A stretch of DNA of 64,000 nucleotides from Pseudomonas hygromyciniae (lineage in GTDB: Bacteria > Pseudomonadota > Gammaproteobacteria > Pseudomonadales > Pseudomonadaceae). The DNA is taken from NCBI RefSeq assembly GCF_016925675.1, contig NZ_CP070506.1:1238501-1302500 (forward strand), written 5' to 3'. The notes beneath the pieces are model-generated. The model worked only from the letters and a program-made list of their open reading frames with translations, had not been told where the DNA came from and did no database searches. Positions 1-7,958 of the stretch are shown piece by piece. Each line of letters begins with the position of its first letter. The stretch's first letter is position 1. Position numbers and translations under genes: made by a program.

Positions 1-193
1 GCTGATCAGCGGTTCGCGCAAGCGTCGGATCGCCATGGGTTCCGGCACCCAGGTGCAGGACATTGGTCGCTTGATCAAGCAGCACAAGCAGATGCAAAAG
101 ATGATGAAGAAATTCTCGGCCAAAGGCGGCATGGCCAAAATGATGCGCGGTATGGGCGGTATGATGCCCGGTCGTGGCATGCCGAAGATGTAA
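1..193 (+). CDS. ffh: Signal recognition particle protein Ffh, C-terminal end (partial)
   Basis: The window opens inside this gene; codons begin at base 2 and the stop TAA is at 191-193. The 63 visible residues are the end of the methionine-rich M domain, with the typical tail of Met, Gly and Lys residues ([10 protein letters not shown], then [12 protein letters not shown] repeats). Ffh is the GTPase that, with 4.5S RNA, recognises signal sequences on nascent membrane proteins; the M domain binds the RNA and the signal sequence. The NG GTPase domain lies outside the window. Its position directly upstream of rpsP is the usual Pseudomonas arrangement and supports the call. Confidence 0.93.
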   Translation, partial: LISGSRKRRIAMGSGTQVQDIGRLIKQHKQMQKMMKKFSAKGGMAKMMRGMGGMMPGRGMPKM

Positions 194-200
194 AGAATTC

Positions 201-222
201 GCGCAAGAGTTCGCTCTTGTGC
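201..222 (+). other. Stem-loop after ffh
   Basis: A nearly perfect 9-bp stem with a TTCG tetraloop starts 8 bases after the ffh stop. No T run follows it, so it may be an RNA-stabilising or processing hairpin rather than a complete intrinsic terminator. The rest of the 194-443 gap holds the candidate rpsP promoter. Confidence 0.45.
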
Positions 223-343
223 AGACCCACATGGACGTGGGATCTCCAGCAAACCCGCCGTTGGCGGGAGCTGACTCGCCGTTTTAACCGACGGCTCTAT
301 AGCAGATCTGAATGGCACGCGGTCAGGCGCCGGAAAAAGACAT

Positions 344-371
344 TTGCAAAAGTCCGGATATTCCTTAGAAT
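344..371 (+). promoter_or_regulatory. Candidate sigma-70 promoter for the rpsP operon
   Basis: TTGCAA at 344-349 and TAGAAT at 366-371 are separated by 16 bases and sit about 70 bases before the rpsP start. The match to the -35/-10 consensus is reasonable, and the position fits a separate promoter for the ribosomal operon. This is inference from sequence only. Confidence 0.5.
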
Positions 372-443
372 ATGCGGCCTTTCGGGCACCCATGCCCGCT
401 GTGCATTTAGATTTGCAGCACCGACTACAGGAACGATGTTCAC

Positions 444-695
444 ATGCTAACAATCCGTCTTGCCCTTGGCGGCTCCAAAAAGCGCCCGTTTTACCACTTG
501 ACCGTAACCGACAGCCGCAACCCGCGTGACGGTTCGCACAAGGAACAGGTTGGTTTCTTCAACCCTGTTGCTCGTGGTCAAGAAGTTCGTCTGTCCGTGA
601 ACCAAGAGCGCGTAGCCTACTGGCTGAGCGTTGGTGCACAGCCTTCCGAGCGTGTTGCCAAGTTGTTGAAGGACTCGGCTAAGGCCGCAGCCTGA
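444..695 (+). CDS. rpsP: 30S ribosomal protein S16
   Basis: This 83-residue protein starts [19 protein letters not shown], the conserved beginning of bacterial S16, and has the family's usual length. S16 binds 16S rRNA and is needed for assembly of the 30S subunit body. It is the first gene of the rpsP-rimM-trmD-rplS operon, followed by rimM after only 5 bases. A candidate promoter lies at 344-371. Nothing is unusual about the gene. Confidence 0.97.
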   Translation: MLTIRLALGGSKKRPFYHLTVTDSRNPRDGSHKEQVGFFNPVARGQEVRLSVNQERVAYWLSVGAQPSERVAKLLKDSAKAAA

Positions 696-700
696 GCAAT

Positions 701-1237
701 ATGAACGCGACGCCAGCTGTTGCTGATGATTTGATCGTTATCGGCAAGATTTACTCTGTTCATGGCGTTCGCGGCGAAGTGAAGGTGTATTCCTTTACTG
801 ATCCGACTGAAAACCTGTTGCAGTACAAGACCTGGACGCTCAAGCGCGAAGGTAGTGTGAAACAGGTCGAGCTGGTCAGTGGACGCGGGAACGACAAGTT
901 CCTGGTCGCAAAGCTCAAGGGTCTCGATGATCGTGAAGAAGCACGTCTTCTGGCCGGTTATGAGATCTGCGTGCCGCGCAACCTGTTCCCTGAATTGACC
1001 GACGGCGAGTACTACTGGTACCAGCTGGAAGGTCTGAAGGTTATTGATCAACTCGGGCAATTGCTTGGGAAAATCGATCATCTTCTGGAAACCGGCGCCA
1101 ATGATGTAATGGTGGTCAAGCCTTGCGCTGGCAGCCTGGATGATCGCGAACGCCTGTTGCCCTATACCGAGCAATGTGTGTTGGCCGTCGACCTGGCAGC
1201 GGGCGAGATGAAGGTGGAATGGGATGCGGACTTCTAA
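701..1237 (+). CDS. rimM: Ribosome maturation factor RimM
   Basis: The 178-residue protein has the RimM N-terminal domain ([19 protein letters not shown] near the start) followed by a PRC-barrel domain in the second half ([14 protein letters not shown], then [18 protein letters not shown]). RimM binds S19 and helps process the 16S rRNA 3' domain during 30S assembly. It lies between rpsP and trmD with gaps of 5 and 2 bases, so it is cotranscribed and probably translationally coupled. Length and order match the standard gamma-proteobacterial operon. Confidence 0.96.
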   Translation: MNATPAVADDLIVIGKIYSVHGVRGEVKVYSFTDPTENLLQYKTWTLKREGSVKQVELVSGRGNDKFLVAKLKGLDDREEARLLAGYEICVPRNLFPELTDGEYYWYQLEGLKVIDQLGQLLGKIDHLLETGANDVMVVKPCAGSLDDRERLLPYTEQCVLAVDLAAGEMKVEWDADF

Positions 1238-1239
1238 GC

Positions 1240-1992
1240 GTGGCTAATTTGCGCATTGAAGTGATCAGTTTGTTTCCCGAGATGTTTTCCGCCATCAGCG
1301 AGTACGGCATCACCAGTCGGGCGGTGAAACAAGGGCTCTTGCAGCTCACTTGTTGGAACCCGCGAGACTACACGACGGATCGACATCACACTGTGGACGA
1401 TCGCCCATTTGGCGGTGGCCCGGGCATGGTGATGAAGATCAAGCCCCTGGAAGACGCCCTGGTTCAGGCCAAGGCAGCAGCAGGGGAGAAGGCGAAGGTA
1501 ATTTACCTGTCCCCTCAAGGCCGCCAGCTGAAACAGGCTGCGGTACGCGAACTGGCGAATGAGGAAGCACTGATCCTGATTGCCGGTCGCTATGAAGGCA
1601 TTGACGAGCGTTTTATTGACGCTCATGTCGATGAAGAGTGGTCGATTGGGGACTATGTCCTGTCTGGCGGTGAGCTGCCGGCGATGGTCCTGATAGATGC
1701 GGTTACACGACTGCTGCCTGGAGCTTTAGGGCATGCGGACTCCGCGGAGGAAGATTCCTTCACGGATGGTTTGCTGGATTGCCCGCACTACACCCGACCG
1801 GAGGTGTATGCGGATCAGCGTGTTCCCGACGTATTGCTAAGTGGCAATCACGCACACATCCGGCGTTGGCGTTTACAGCAGTCCCTTGGTCGGACCTATG
1901 AACGACGCGCCGATCTTCTGGAAAGCCGCTCGCTTTCTGGAGAAGAGAAGAAGCTGCTCGAGGAATACATCCTCGCGCGGGACGATAGTTAA
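1240..1992 (+). CDS. trmD: tRNA (guanine37-N1)-methyltransferase TrmD
   Basis: The enzyme transfers methyl from SAM to G37 of tRNAs, which prevents +1 frameshifting. I choose the GTG at 1240, two bases after the rimM stop; it gives 250 residues beginning (M)[15 protein letters not shown], the family's N-terminus. An open frame continues upstream but overlaps rimM. The SPOUT knot signatures are present: GGGPGMVMK near residue 55-63, and [13 protein letters not shown] and [12 protein letters not shown] in the central part. Third gene of the rpsP operon. Confidence 0.96.
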   Translation: MANLRIEVISLFPEMFSAISEYGITSRAVKQGLLQLTCWNPRDYTTDRHHTVDDRPFGGGPGMVMKIKPLEDALVQAKAAAGEKAKVIYLSPQGRQLKQAAVRELANEEALILIAGRYEGIDERFIDAHVDEEWSIGDYVLSGGELPAMVLIDAVTRLLPGALGHADSAEEDSFTDGLLDCPHYTRPEVYADQRVPDVLLSGNHAHIRRWRLQQSLGRTYERRADLLESRSLSGEEKKLLEEYILARDDS

Positions 1993-2037
1993 CAACGTAT
2001 CGATGGTAGATCCGACGATTTACCTTAGGAGCACAGC

Positions 2038-2388
2038 ATGACTAACAAAATCATCCTTGCACTCGAAGCAGAGCAGATGACCAAAGAGATCCCTACCTTT
2101 GCCCCGGGCGACACCATTGTCGTTCAGGTGAAAGTGAAGGAAGGCGACCGTTCGCGTCTGCAAGCGTTCGAAGGCGTAGTAATCGCCAAGCGTAACCGTG
2201 GTGTGAACAGTGCTTTCACTGTTCGTAAAATCTCCAACGGTGTTGGCGTAGAGCGTACTTTCCAGACCTACAGCCCGCAAATCGACAGCATGGCCGTTAA
2301 ACGTCGCGGTGACGTACGTAAAGCCAAGCTGTACTACCTGCGTGACCTGTCCGGTAAAGCAGCTCGCATCAAGGAAAAACTGGCTTAA
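2038..2388 (+). CDS. rplS: 50S ribosomal protein L19
   Basis: The 116-residue product contains the L19 hallmarks [32 protein letters not shown] and [20 protein letters not shown]19 sits at the 30S-50S interface. A strong ribosome binding site (TTAGGAGCACAGC) precedes the ATG. It is the last gene of the rpsP-rimM-trmD-rplS operon and is followed by an intrinsic terminator. Confidence 0.97.
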
Positions 2389-2407
2389 GTCCAGCTTCCC
2401 GATGCAG

Positions 2408-2436
2408 AAAAAAGCAGCCTACGGGCTGCTTTTTTG
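2408..2436 (+). terminator. Intrinsic terminator of the rpsP operon
   Basis: AAGCAGCC and GGCTGCTT form an 8-bp stem with a 4-base loop followed by a run of T, 20 bases after the rplS stop. Confidence 0.9.
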
Positions 2437-2470
2437 TGCCTGAAATTTGTCTATCTGCCGGTATCCAGTC

Positions 2471-2884
2471 ATGACCACCCGCCTTGAAGAAATCCAGCGC
2501 CGCACCGACCTGTCCGTTACCCACGTGACCAAGGCCGTGTTCCCACCGACCACCAACCACCACAACACCTTGTTCGGCGGCACCGCGTTGGCGTGGATGG
2601 ACGAAGTGTCGTTCATCACCGCCACACGTTTCTGCCGCTTGCCGTTGGTGACGGTGTCTACCGACCGTATCGACTTCAACCACGCGATTGCGGCCGGTTC
2701 CATCGTTGAGTTGATCGGTCGCGTGATCAAGGTCGGCAACACCAGCCTCAAGGTTGAGGTGGAGGTGTTTGTCGAGAGCATGAGTGCCGATGGTCGCGAA
2801 AAGGCGATCCAGGGCGTGTTCAGCTTTGTTGCGATCGATGCTGACAAGCGACCGGTGCCGGTGCTGCCAGGGTTTGTAGACTGA
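2471..2884 (+). CDS. Acyl-CoA thioesterase, hotdog fold (YciA-like)
   Basis: The 137-residue protein hydrolyses acyl-CoA thioesters, judging by family. It has the hotdog signature NHHNTLFGGTALAWMDE at about residues 29-45, with the catalytic-type Asp44 (N32 and the GG turn also conserved). I take the ATG at 2471 (MTTRLEEIQRR); an in-frame ATG 24 bases upstream adds an unlikely leader that starts inside the terminator tail. It stands alone between the rplS terminator and a REP pair, and its acyl substrate cannot be told from sequence. Confidence 0.88.
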   Translation: MTTRLEEIQRRTDLSVTHVTKAVFPPTTNHHNTLFGGTALAWMDEVSFITATRFCRLPLVTVSTDRIDFNHAIAAGSIVELIGRVIKVGNTSLKVEVEVFVESMSADGREKAIQGVFSFVAIDADKRPVPVLPGFVD

Positions 2885-2902
2885 CTTGAGACCGAGTCGC
2901 GG

Positions 2903-2971
2903 CTATCGCAGGCAAGCCAGCTCCCACATTAGGCATGCATTTCCCTGTGGGAGCTGGCTTGCCTGCGATAG
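2903..2971. repeat. REPIN: inverted REP pair
   Basis: Two perfect 25-bp inverted arms (2903-2927 and 2947-2971) contain GTGGGAGCTGGCTTGCCTGC or its complement and are separated by 19 bases. The arms form a long hairpin between the thioesterase gene and xerD. The same arm sequence recurs at 35884-35974. REPINs are non-autonomous elements moved by RAYT transposases, none of which is encoded in this window. Confidence 0.9.
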
Positions 2972-3008
2972 GATCTACCAGACACTGACGTAATCAGCCT
3001 GAGCCCCC

Positions 3009-3905
3009 ATGCCCGCCATTGACCACCCCCTGATCGACCGCTTCCTCGACGCGCTTTGGCTGGAAAAAGGCCTGTCGGACAACACTCGCCAGTCCTACCG
3101 CAGCGACCTGGCACTGTTCAATGGCTGGCTATTGGAGAGAAACCTCGAGTTGAGCCATGCCGGGCGCGAGTTGATCCTCGATCACCTGGCCTGGCGCCTT
3201 GAACAAAACTACAAGCCGCGCTCCACCGCACGATTCCTCTCGGGAGTGCGTGGGTTCTATCGCTATTTGCTGCGGGAAAAGCTAATTGCTGTCGACCCGA
3301 CCCTGCAAGTCGATATGCCGCAACTCGGCAGGCCATTGCCCAAATCCCTGTCGGAAGCCGACGTTGACGCCCTGCTGGCCGCGCCCGACCTGAGCGAGGC
3401 TATCGGCCAGCGTGACCGCGCCATGCTGGAGGTGTTGTATGCCTGCGGCCTGCGTGTCACCGAGCTGATCAGCCTGACCCTGGAGCAGGTCAACCTGCGC
3501 CAGGGCGTGTTACGGGTGATGGGCAAGGGCAGCAAGGAGCGCCTGGTGCCCATGGGCGAAGAGGCGATTGTGTGGGTCGAGCGCTACATGCGCGATGCCC
3601 GCAGCGAGCTGCTGGGCGGGCGCCCCAGTGACGTGCTGTTCCCCAGCCTGCGCGGCGAGCAGATGACCCGCCAGACCTTCTGGCATCGCATCAAGCACCA
3701 GGCCAAGGTAGCCGGGATCGGCAAGTCGCTGTCCCCCCACACCCTGCGCCATGCGTTTGCCACTCATCTGCTCAACCATGGCGCGGATTTGCGGGTGGTG
3801 CAGATGTTGCTGGGCCATAGCGATCTGTCGACCACGCAGATTTACACCCATGTGGCGCGCGCAAGGTTGCAGGACCTGCACGCCAAACATCACCCAAGGG
3901 GCTGA
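3009..3905 (+). CDS. xerD: Tyrosine recombinase XerD
   Basis: The 298-residue site-specific recombinase resolves chromosome dimers at dif together with XerC. The N-terminal SAM-like DNA-binding domain (about 5-95) is followed by the catalytic domain, with the full active-site set visible: R149 (CGLRVTE), K173 (GKGSKERLVP), H244 and R247 (HTLRHAFATHLL), H270 (LGHSDLSTT) and the nucleophile Y279 (QIYTHV). XerD rather than XerC is favoured by the neighbour dsbC, since the xerD-dsbC-hom-thrC order is the usual Pseudomonas one. Confidence 0.95.
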   Translation: MPAIDHPLIDRFLDALWLEKGLSDNTRQSYRSDLALFNGWLLERNLELSHAGRELILDHLAWRLEQNYKPRSTARFLSGVRGFYRYLLREKLIAVDPTLQVDMPQLGRPLPKSLSEADVDALLAAPDLSEAIGQRDRAMLEVLYACGLRVTELISLTLEQVNLRQGVLRVMGKGSKERLVPMGEEAIVWVERYMRDARSELLGGRPSDVLFPSLRGEQMTRQTFWHRIKHQAKVAGIGKSLSPHTLRHAFATHLLNHGADLRVVQMLLGHSDLSTTQIYTHVARARLQDLHAKHHPRG

Positions 3906-4046
3906 CAGGCCCCAATTTGGCCGCTGGCGTCTGCCCTGGCGCCCAATTGTGGTAGGCTTTGCCGGTTTGCAACGGGGACGGCCCCGAGCCGTGTTTCCAG
4001 ATCGGCGTCCTGGCCATCGTCCCTGCATCTGCCTTCAGGAGTTCCC

Positions 4047-4778
4047 ATGCGCTTGACCCAGATTTTTGCCGCCGCAGCCATTGCGTTGGTCTCAACCTTT
4101 GCCGTCGCCGATGACGCCGCCGAGAAGACAATCCGTAAGAGTCTGGAAAGCCTCCAACTCGAAACCCCGGTAGAAAGCATCAGCGCCAGCCCCATGGCCG
4201 GCCTGTATGAAGTCAAGCTCAAGGGCAGCCGCGTGCTGTACGCCAGCGCTGACGGCCAGTACATCGTCCAGGGGTACCTGTTCCAGTTGAAAGACGGCAA
4301 GCCGGTCAACCTCACCGAGAAGGCCGAGCGCCTGGGCGTGTCCAAGTTGATCAACGCCATTCCGGTTGCCGAAACCGTGGTGTACCCGGCCATTGGCGAG
4401 ACCAAGACCCACATCACCGTGTTCACCGACACCACCTGCCCGTACTGCCACAAACTGCACGCCGAAGTGCCTGAGCTGAACAAGATGGGCGTCGAAGTGC
4501 GCTACGTCGCGTTCCCGCGCCAGGGCCTGGGTTCGCCGGGCGACAAGCAGTTGCAAGCGGTCTGGTGTTCGGCTGACAAGAAAGCCGCCATGGACAAGAT
4601 GGTCGACGGCAAGGACATCAAGGCTGCTGCCTGTGCCAACCCGGTGTCCAAGCAGTTCAACCTGGGCCAGTCGATCGGCGTGAACGGTACGCCGGCCATC
4701 GTTTTGGCGGACGGTCAGGTCATTCCGGGCTACCAGCCTGCACCACAAATCGCCAAACTGGCGCTGGGTGCCAAATAA
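4047..4778 (+). CDS. dsbC: Periplasmic thiol:disulfide isomerase DsbC
   Basis: The 243-residue protein begins with a cleavable signal peptide (MRLTQIFAAAAIALVSTFAVA), then the DsbC dimerisation domain, then a thioredoxin fold with the active site C131-P-Y-C134 (TTCPYCHKL). A second pair of Cys lies in the C-terminal half, and the cis-Pro is in GVNGTPAIV. DsbC isomerises wrong disulfides in periplasmic proteins and is kept reduced by DsbD. It lies between xerD and hom. Confidence 0.96.
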   Translation: MRLTQIFAAAAIALVSTFAVADDAAEKTIRKSLESLQLETPVESISASPMAGLYEVKLKGSRVLYASADGQYIVQGYLFQLKDGKPVNLTEKAERLGVSKLINAIPVAETVVYPAIGETKTHITVFTDTTCPYCHKLHAEVPELNKMGVEVRYVAFPRQGLGSPGDKQLQAVWCSADKKAAMDKMVDGKDIKAAACANPVSKQFNLGQSIGVNGTPAIVLADGQVIPGYQPAPQIAKLALGAK

Positions 4779-4839
4779 ACAGTATCGTCGAGCCTTTGAC
4801 GGTCAGACCCGCCGAGCAGTCGACGGGTCATTAATAGCG

Positions 4840-4887
4840 AGCCGCAGTTGTGCGGCTGTTTTTCACGGCCGACCTTGAGTCGGCCGT
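4840..4887 (+). terminator. Terminator after dsbC followed by a second stem-loop before hom
   Basis: AGCCGCA / TGCGGCT (4840-4846 and 4851-4857) forms a stem followed by GTTTTT, a standard intrinsic terminator. It is immediately followed by a 9-bp perfect stem, ACGGCCGAC / GTCGGCCGT (4865-4873 and 4879-4887). The second stem ends five bases before the GGGGAG ribosome binding site of hom. Confidence 0.75.
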
Positions 4888-4905
4888 TTCATGGGGAGTT
4901 CTTCA

Positions 4906-6210
4906 GTGAAACCGGTCAAAGTAGGCATCTGTGGGTTAGGGACCGTCGGTGGCGGCACCTTGAACGTACTTCAGCGTAACGCTGAGGAAATTTCCCGCCG
5001 TGCAGGGCGTGGGATTGAAGTGGCACAAATTGCCATGCGTACGCCAAAGCCTCAGTACCAAACGACCGGTATTGCGATTACCAACGATGTCTTCGACGTG
5101 GCCACCAACCCTGAAATCGATATCGTCATCGAGCTGGTGGGCGGCTACACCGTCGCCCGTGAGCTGGTGCTCAAGGCCATCGAAAACGGCAAGCATGTGG
5201 TCACTGCCAACAAGGCGCTGATTGCCGTACACGGCAATGAAATCTTCGCCAAGGCCCGCGAGAAGGGCGTGATCGTCGCGTTCGAAGCGGCGGTGGCCGG
5301 CGGTATCCCGGTGATCAAGGCGATCCGTGAAGGCCTGTCGGCCAACCGCATCAACTGGGTAGCCGGCATCATCAACGGCACCGGTAACTTCATCCTGACC
5401 GAAATGCGCGAGAAGGGCCGTACCTTCGAAGACGTGCTGGCCGAAGCCCAGGCCCTGGGTTACGCCGAAGCCGACCCGACATTTGACGTCGAGGGCATCG
5501 ACGCAGCGCACAAGCTGACCATCCTGGCGTCCATCGCCTTTGGCATTCCGCTGCAGTTCGACAAGGCCTACACCGAAGGCATCACCAAGCTGACCACCGC
5601 CGACGTGAACTACGCCGAAGCCCTGGGCTACCGCATCAAGCACTTGGGCGTAGCGCGCAGCACCGCGGCCGGTATCGAATTGCGCGTACACCCGACCCTG
5701 ATCCCGGCCGATCGCCTGATCGCCAACGTCAATGGCGTGATGAACGCGGTGATGGTCAACGGTGACGCCGCCGGTTCGACCCTGTTCTACGGCGCCGGCG
5801 CCGGCATGGAGCCGACTGCTTCCTCGGTGATTGCCGACCTGGTGGACGTGGTCCGCGCCATGACCAGCGACCCGGAAAACCGCGTGCCGCACCTGGCGTT
5901 CCAACCGGACTCGCTGTCGGCGCACCCGATCCTGCCGATCGAAGCCTGCGAAAGTTCCTACTACCTGCGTATCCAGGCCAAGGATCATCCGGGCGTGTTG
6001 GCCCAGGTGGCCAGCATCCTCTCGGAGCGCGGTATCAACATTGAGTCGATCATGCAGAAGGAAGTCGAAGAACACGACGGCCTGGTGCCCATGATCCTGC
6101 TGACGCACCGTGTGCTGGAACAGCACATGAACGATGCCATCGCCGCCCTGGAAGCCTTGCAAGGCGTGGTCGGGCCGGTGGTACGGATCCGCGTCGAACA
6201 CCTTAACTAA
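4906..6210 (+). CDS. hom: Homoserine dehydrogenase
   Basis: The enzyme reduces aspartate semialdehyde to homoserine, the branch point to threonine and methionine. I choose the GTG at 4906, preceded by GGGGAG at 4893-4898, giving 434 residues starting (M)KPVKVGICGLGTVGG, the NAD(P)-binding Rossmann motif. The catalytic domain includes TANKALIAVHG and GIINGTGNFIL. A C-terminal ACT domain (from about residue 350, YLRIQAKDHPGVLAQVASIL) suggests allosteric feedback, typically by threonine. thrC follows after 66 bases. Confidence 0.96.
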   Translation: MKPVKVGICGLGTVGGGTLNVLQRNAEEISRRAGRGIEVAQIAMRTPKPQYQTTGIAITNDVFDVATNPEIDIVIELVGGYTVARELVLKAIENGKHVVTANKALIAVHGNEIFAKAREKGVIVAFEAAVAGGIPVIKAIREGLSANRINWVAGIINGTGNFILTEMREKGRTFEDVLAEAQALGYAEADPTFDVEGIDAAHKLTILASIAFGIPLQFDKAYTEGITKLTTADVNYAEALGYRIKHLGVARSTAAGIELRVHPTLIPADRLIANVNGVMNAVMVNGDAAGSTLFYGAGAGMEPTASSVIADLVDVVRAMTSDPENRVPHLAFQPDSLSAHPILPIEACESSYYLRIQAKDHPGVLAQVASILSERGINIESIMQKEVEEHDGLVPMILLTHRVLEQHMNDAIAALEALQGVVGPVVRIRVEHLN

Positions 6211-6219
6211 CGATAGGTC

Positions 6220-6250
6220 GCAGAGGCCCCGCAGGTTCGGCGGCCTCTGC
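6220..6250 (+). other. Stem-loop in the hom-thrC gap
   Basis: GCAGAGGCC and GGCCTCTGC form a 9-bp perfect stem with a 13-base loop. There is no T run, so it is more likely an RNA-stability element between cotranscribed genes than a terminator. Confidence 0.5.
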
Positions 6251-6276
6251 TCAAGAATGTTGTAGAGGAGCCAGTC

Positions 6277-7686
6277 ATGCGTTACATCAGCACCCGCGGC
6301 CAGGCACCGGCCCTGAATTTCGAAGACGTCCTGCTCGCAGGTCTCGCCACTGACGGTGGCCTGTACGTACCGGAAAACCTGCCACGCTTCACCCAGGAAG
6401 AAATCGCCTCCTGGGCTGGCCTGCCGTATCACGAACTGGCATTCCGGGTCATGCGCCCATTCGTCACCGGCAGCATTCCCGATGCCGATTTCAAAAAGAT
6501 CCTCGAAGAAACCTACGGCGTGTTCTCCCACAGCGCCATTGCCCCGTTGCGCCAACTGAACGGCAACGAATGGGTGCTGGAGCTGTTCCACGGCCCGACC
6601 CTGGCGTTCAAGGATTTCGCCCTGCAACTGCTCGGTCGCCTGCTGGACTACGTGCTGGAGAAGCGCGGCGAGCGTGTGGTGATCATCGGTGCCACCTCTG
6701 GTGATACCGGCTCGGCGGCCATCGAAGGCTGCAAGCACTGCGAAAACGTCGACATTTTCATCCTGCATCCGCACAACCGGGTCTCGGACGTGCAGCGCCG
6801 GCAGATGACCACCATCTTCGGCGAGAACATCCATAACATCGCGGTCGAAGGCAACTTCGATGACTGCCAGGAAATGGTCAAGGCCAGCTTCGCCGACCAG
6901 AGCTTCCTCAAGGGCACGCGTCTGGTGGCGGTGAACTCGATCAACTGGGCGCGGATCATGGCCCAGATCGTCTACTACTTCCACGCCTCGCTGCAGCTGG
7001 GCGGGCCGGCGCGTTCGGTGTCGTTCTCGGTGCCGACCGGCAACTTCGGCGATATCTTCGCCGGCTACCTGGCGCGCAACATGGGCCTGCCGATCAACCA
7101 ATTGATCGTCGCCACCAACCGCAATGACATCCTGCATCGCTTCATGAGTGGCAACCAGTACGTCAAGGAAACCCTGCACGCCACACTGTCGCCGTCGATG
7201 GACATCATGGTCTCGTCGAACTTCGAGCGTTTGCTGTTCGACATGCACGGTCGCAACGGCGCAGCCCTGGCCGGCCTGATGGACAGCTTCAAGCAGGGGG
7301 GCGGTTTCAGCGTCGACCAGGAACGCTGGACCGAAACCCGCAAGCTGTTCGATTCCCTGGCGGTGGACGATGCCCAGACCTGCGAGACCATCGCCGAAGT
7401 CTATGCCCAGACTGGCGAGCTGCTGGACCCGCACACCGCCATTGGCGTCAAGGCCGCGCGCGAATGCCGCCGTAGCCTGGATATCCCGATGGTCATCCTC
7501 GGCACGGCCCACCCGGTTAAATTCCCCGAAGCCGTGCAGAAGGCCGGTGTCGGCAAAGCCTTGGAACTGCCACCGCACCTGGCTGACCTGTTCGAGCGGG
7601 AAGAGCGTTGCACGGTGCTGCCTAACGACCTGAAAGCCATCCAGGCGTTTGTCAGCCAGCATGGCAATCGTGGGAAGCCGCTCTAA
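6277..7686 (+). CDS. thrC: Threonine synthase
   Basis: This PLP enzyme converts O-phosphohomoserine to threonine. The 469-residue protein starts MRYISTRGQAPALNFEDVLLAGLA DGGLY-like (conserved substrate-binding N-terminus). It carries the PLP lysine K112 in HGPTLAFKDFALQLLG, and the phosphate-binding GATSGDTGSAA motif follows. It is downstream of hom with a good ribosome binding site (GAGGAG) and forms the hom-thrC threonine operon, closed by a strong terminator. Confidence 0.96.
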   Translation: MRYISTRGQAPALNFEDVLLAGLATDGGLYVPENLPRFTQEEIASWAGLPYHELAFRVMRPFVTGSIPDADFKKILEETYGVFSHSAIAPLRQLNGNEWVLELFHGPTLAFKDFALQLLGRLLDYVLEKRGERVVIIGATSGDTGSAAIEGCKHCENVDIFILHPHNRVSDVQRRQMTTIFGENIHNIAVEGNFDDCQEMVKASFADQSFLKGTRLVAVNSINWARIMAQIVYYFHASLQLGGPARSVSFSVPTGNFGDIFAGYLARNMGLPINQLIVATNRNDILHRFMSGNQYVKETLHATLSPSMDIMVSSNFERLLFDMHGRNGAALAGLMDSFKQGGGFSVDQERWTETRKLFDSLAVDDAQTCETIAEVYAQTGELLDPHTAIGVKAARECRRSLDIPMVILGTAHPVKFPEAVQKAGVGKALELPPHLADLFEREERCTVLPNDLKAIQAFVSQHGNRGKPL

Positions 7687-7711
7687 GACCAGGAGCGCTG
7701 CTCGCGTAATG

Positions 7712-7750
7712 AAAACGGCGCTTGCCCAGAAATGGGGAAGCGCCGTTTTT
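7712..7750 (+). terminator. Intrinsic terminator after thrC
   Basis: AAAACGGCGCTT and AAGCGCCGTTTT form a 12-bp stem with a T tail, 25 bases after the thrC stop. Confidence 0.9.
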
Positions 7751-7758
7751 CTTGGTCA

Positions 7759-7903
7759 CCTGTGGCGAGGGGGCTTGTCCCCCGCTGGGCTGCGCAGCAG
7801 CCCCAACCCAAATAAGCCTCACCGAGTTTTATCTGACACACCGGGATGGCATATTTTGGGGCTGCTACGCAGCCCAACGGGGGACAAGCCCCCTCGCCAC
7901 AGG
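7759..7903. repeat. REPIN-like inverted repeat with 46-bp arms
   Basis: Arms at 7759-7804 and 7858-7903 are near-perfect inverted copies (starting CCTGTGGCGAGGGGGCTTGT) around a 53-base spacer. The arm sequence differs from the other REP families in the window. It fills most of the space between the thrC terminator and the sensor kinase. Confidence 0.88.
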
Positions 7904-7958
7904 TGGGAGTTGATCCTTGCGCCGTACACTCAATAACAGCCAACAAGGAAGCCCCCCG

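Noticed and set aside
1174..1239. An upstream extension of trmD
   Set aside because: It overlaps rimM and lacks family sequence; GTG 1240 sits two bases after the rimM stop as expected.
4936..7662. A 908-codon open frame on the minus strand opposite hom and thrC
   Set aside because: It mirrors hom and thrC, which have clear family sequence on the plus strand. Long antisense frames are common in GC-rich third-position-biased genomes.
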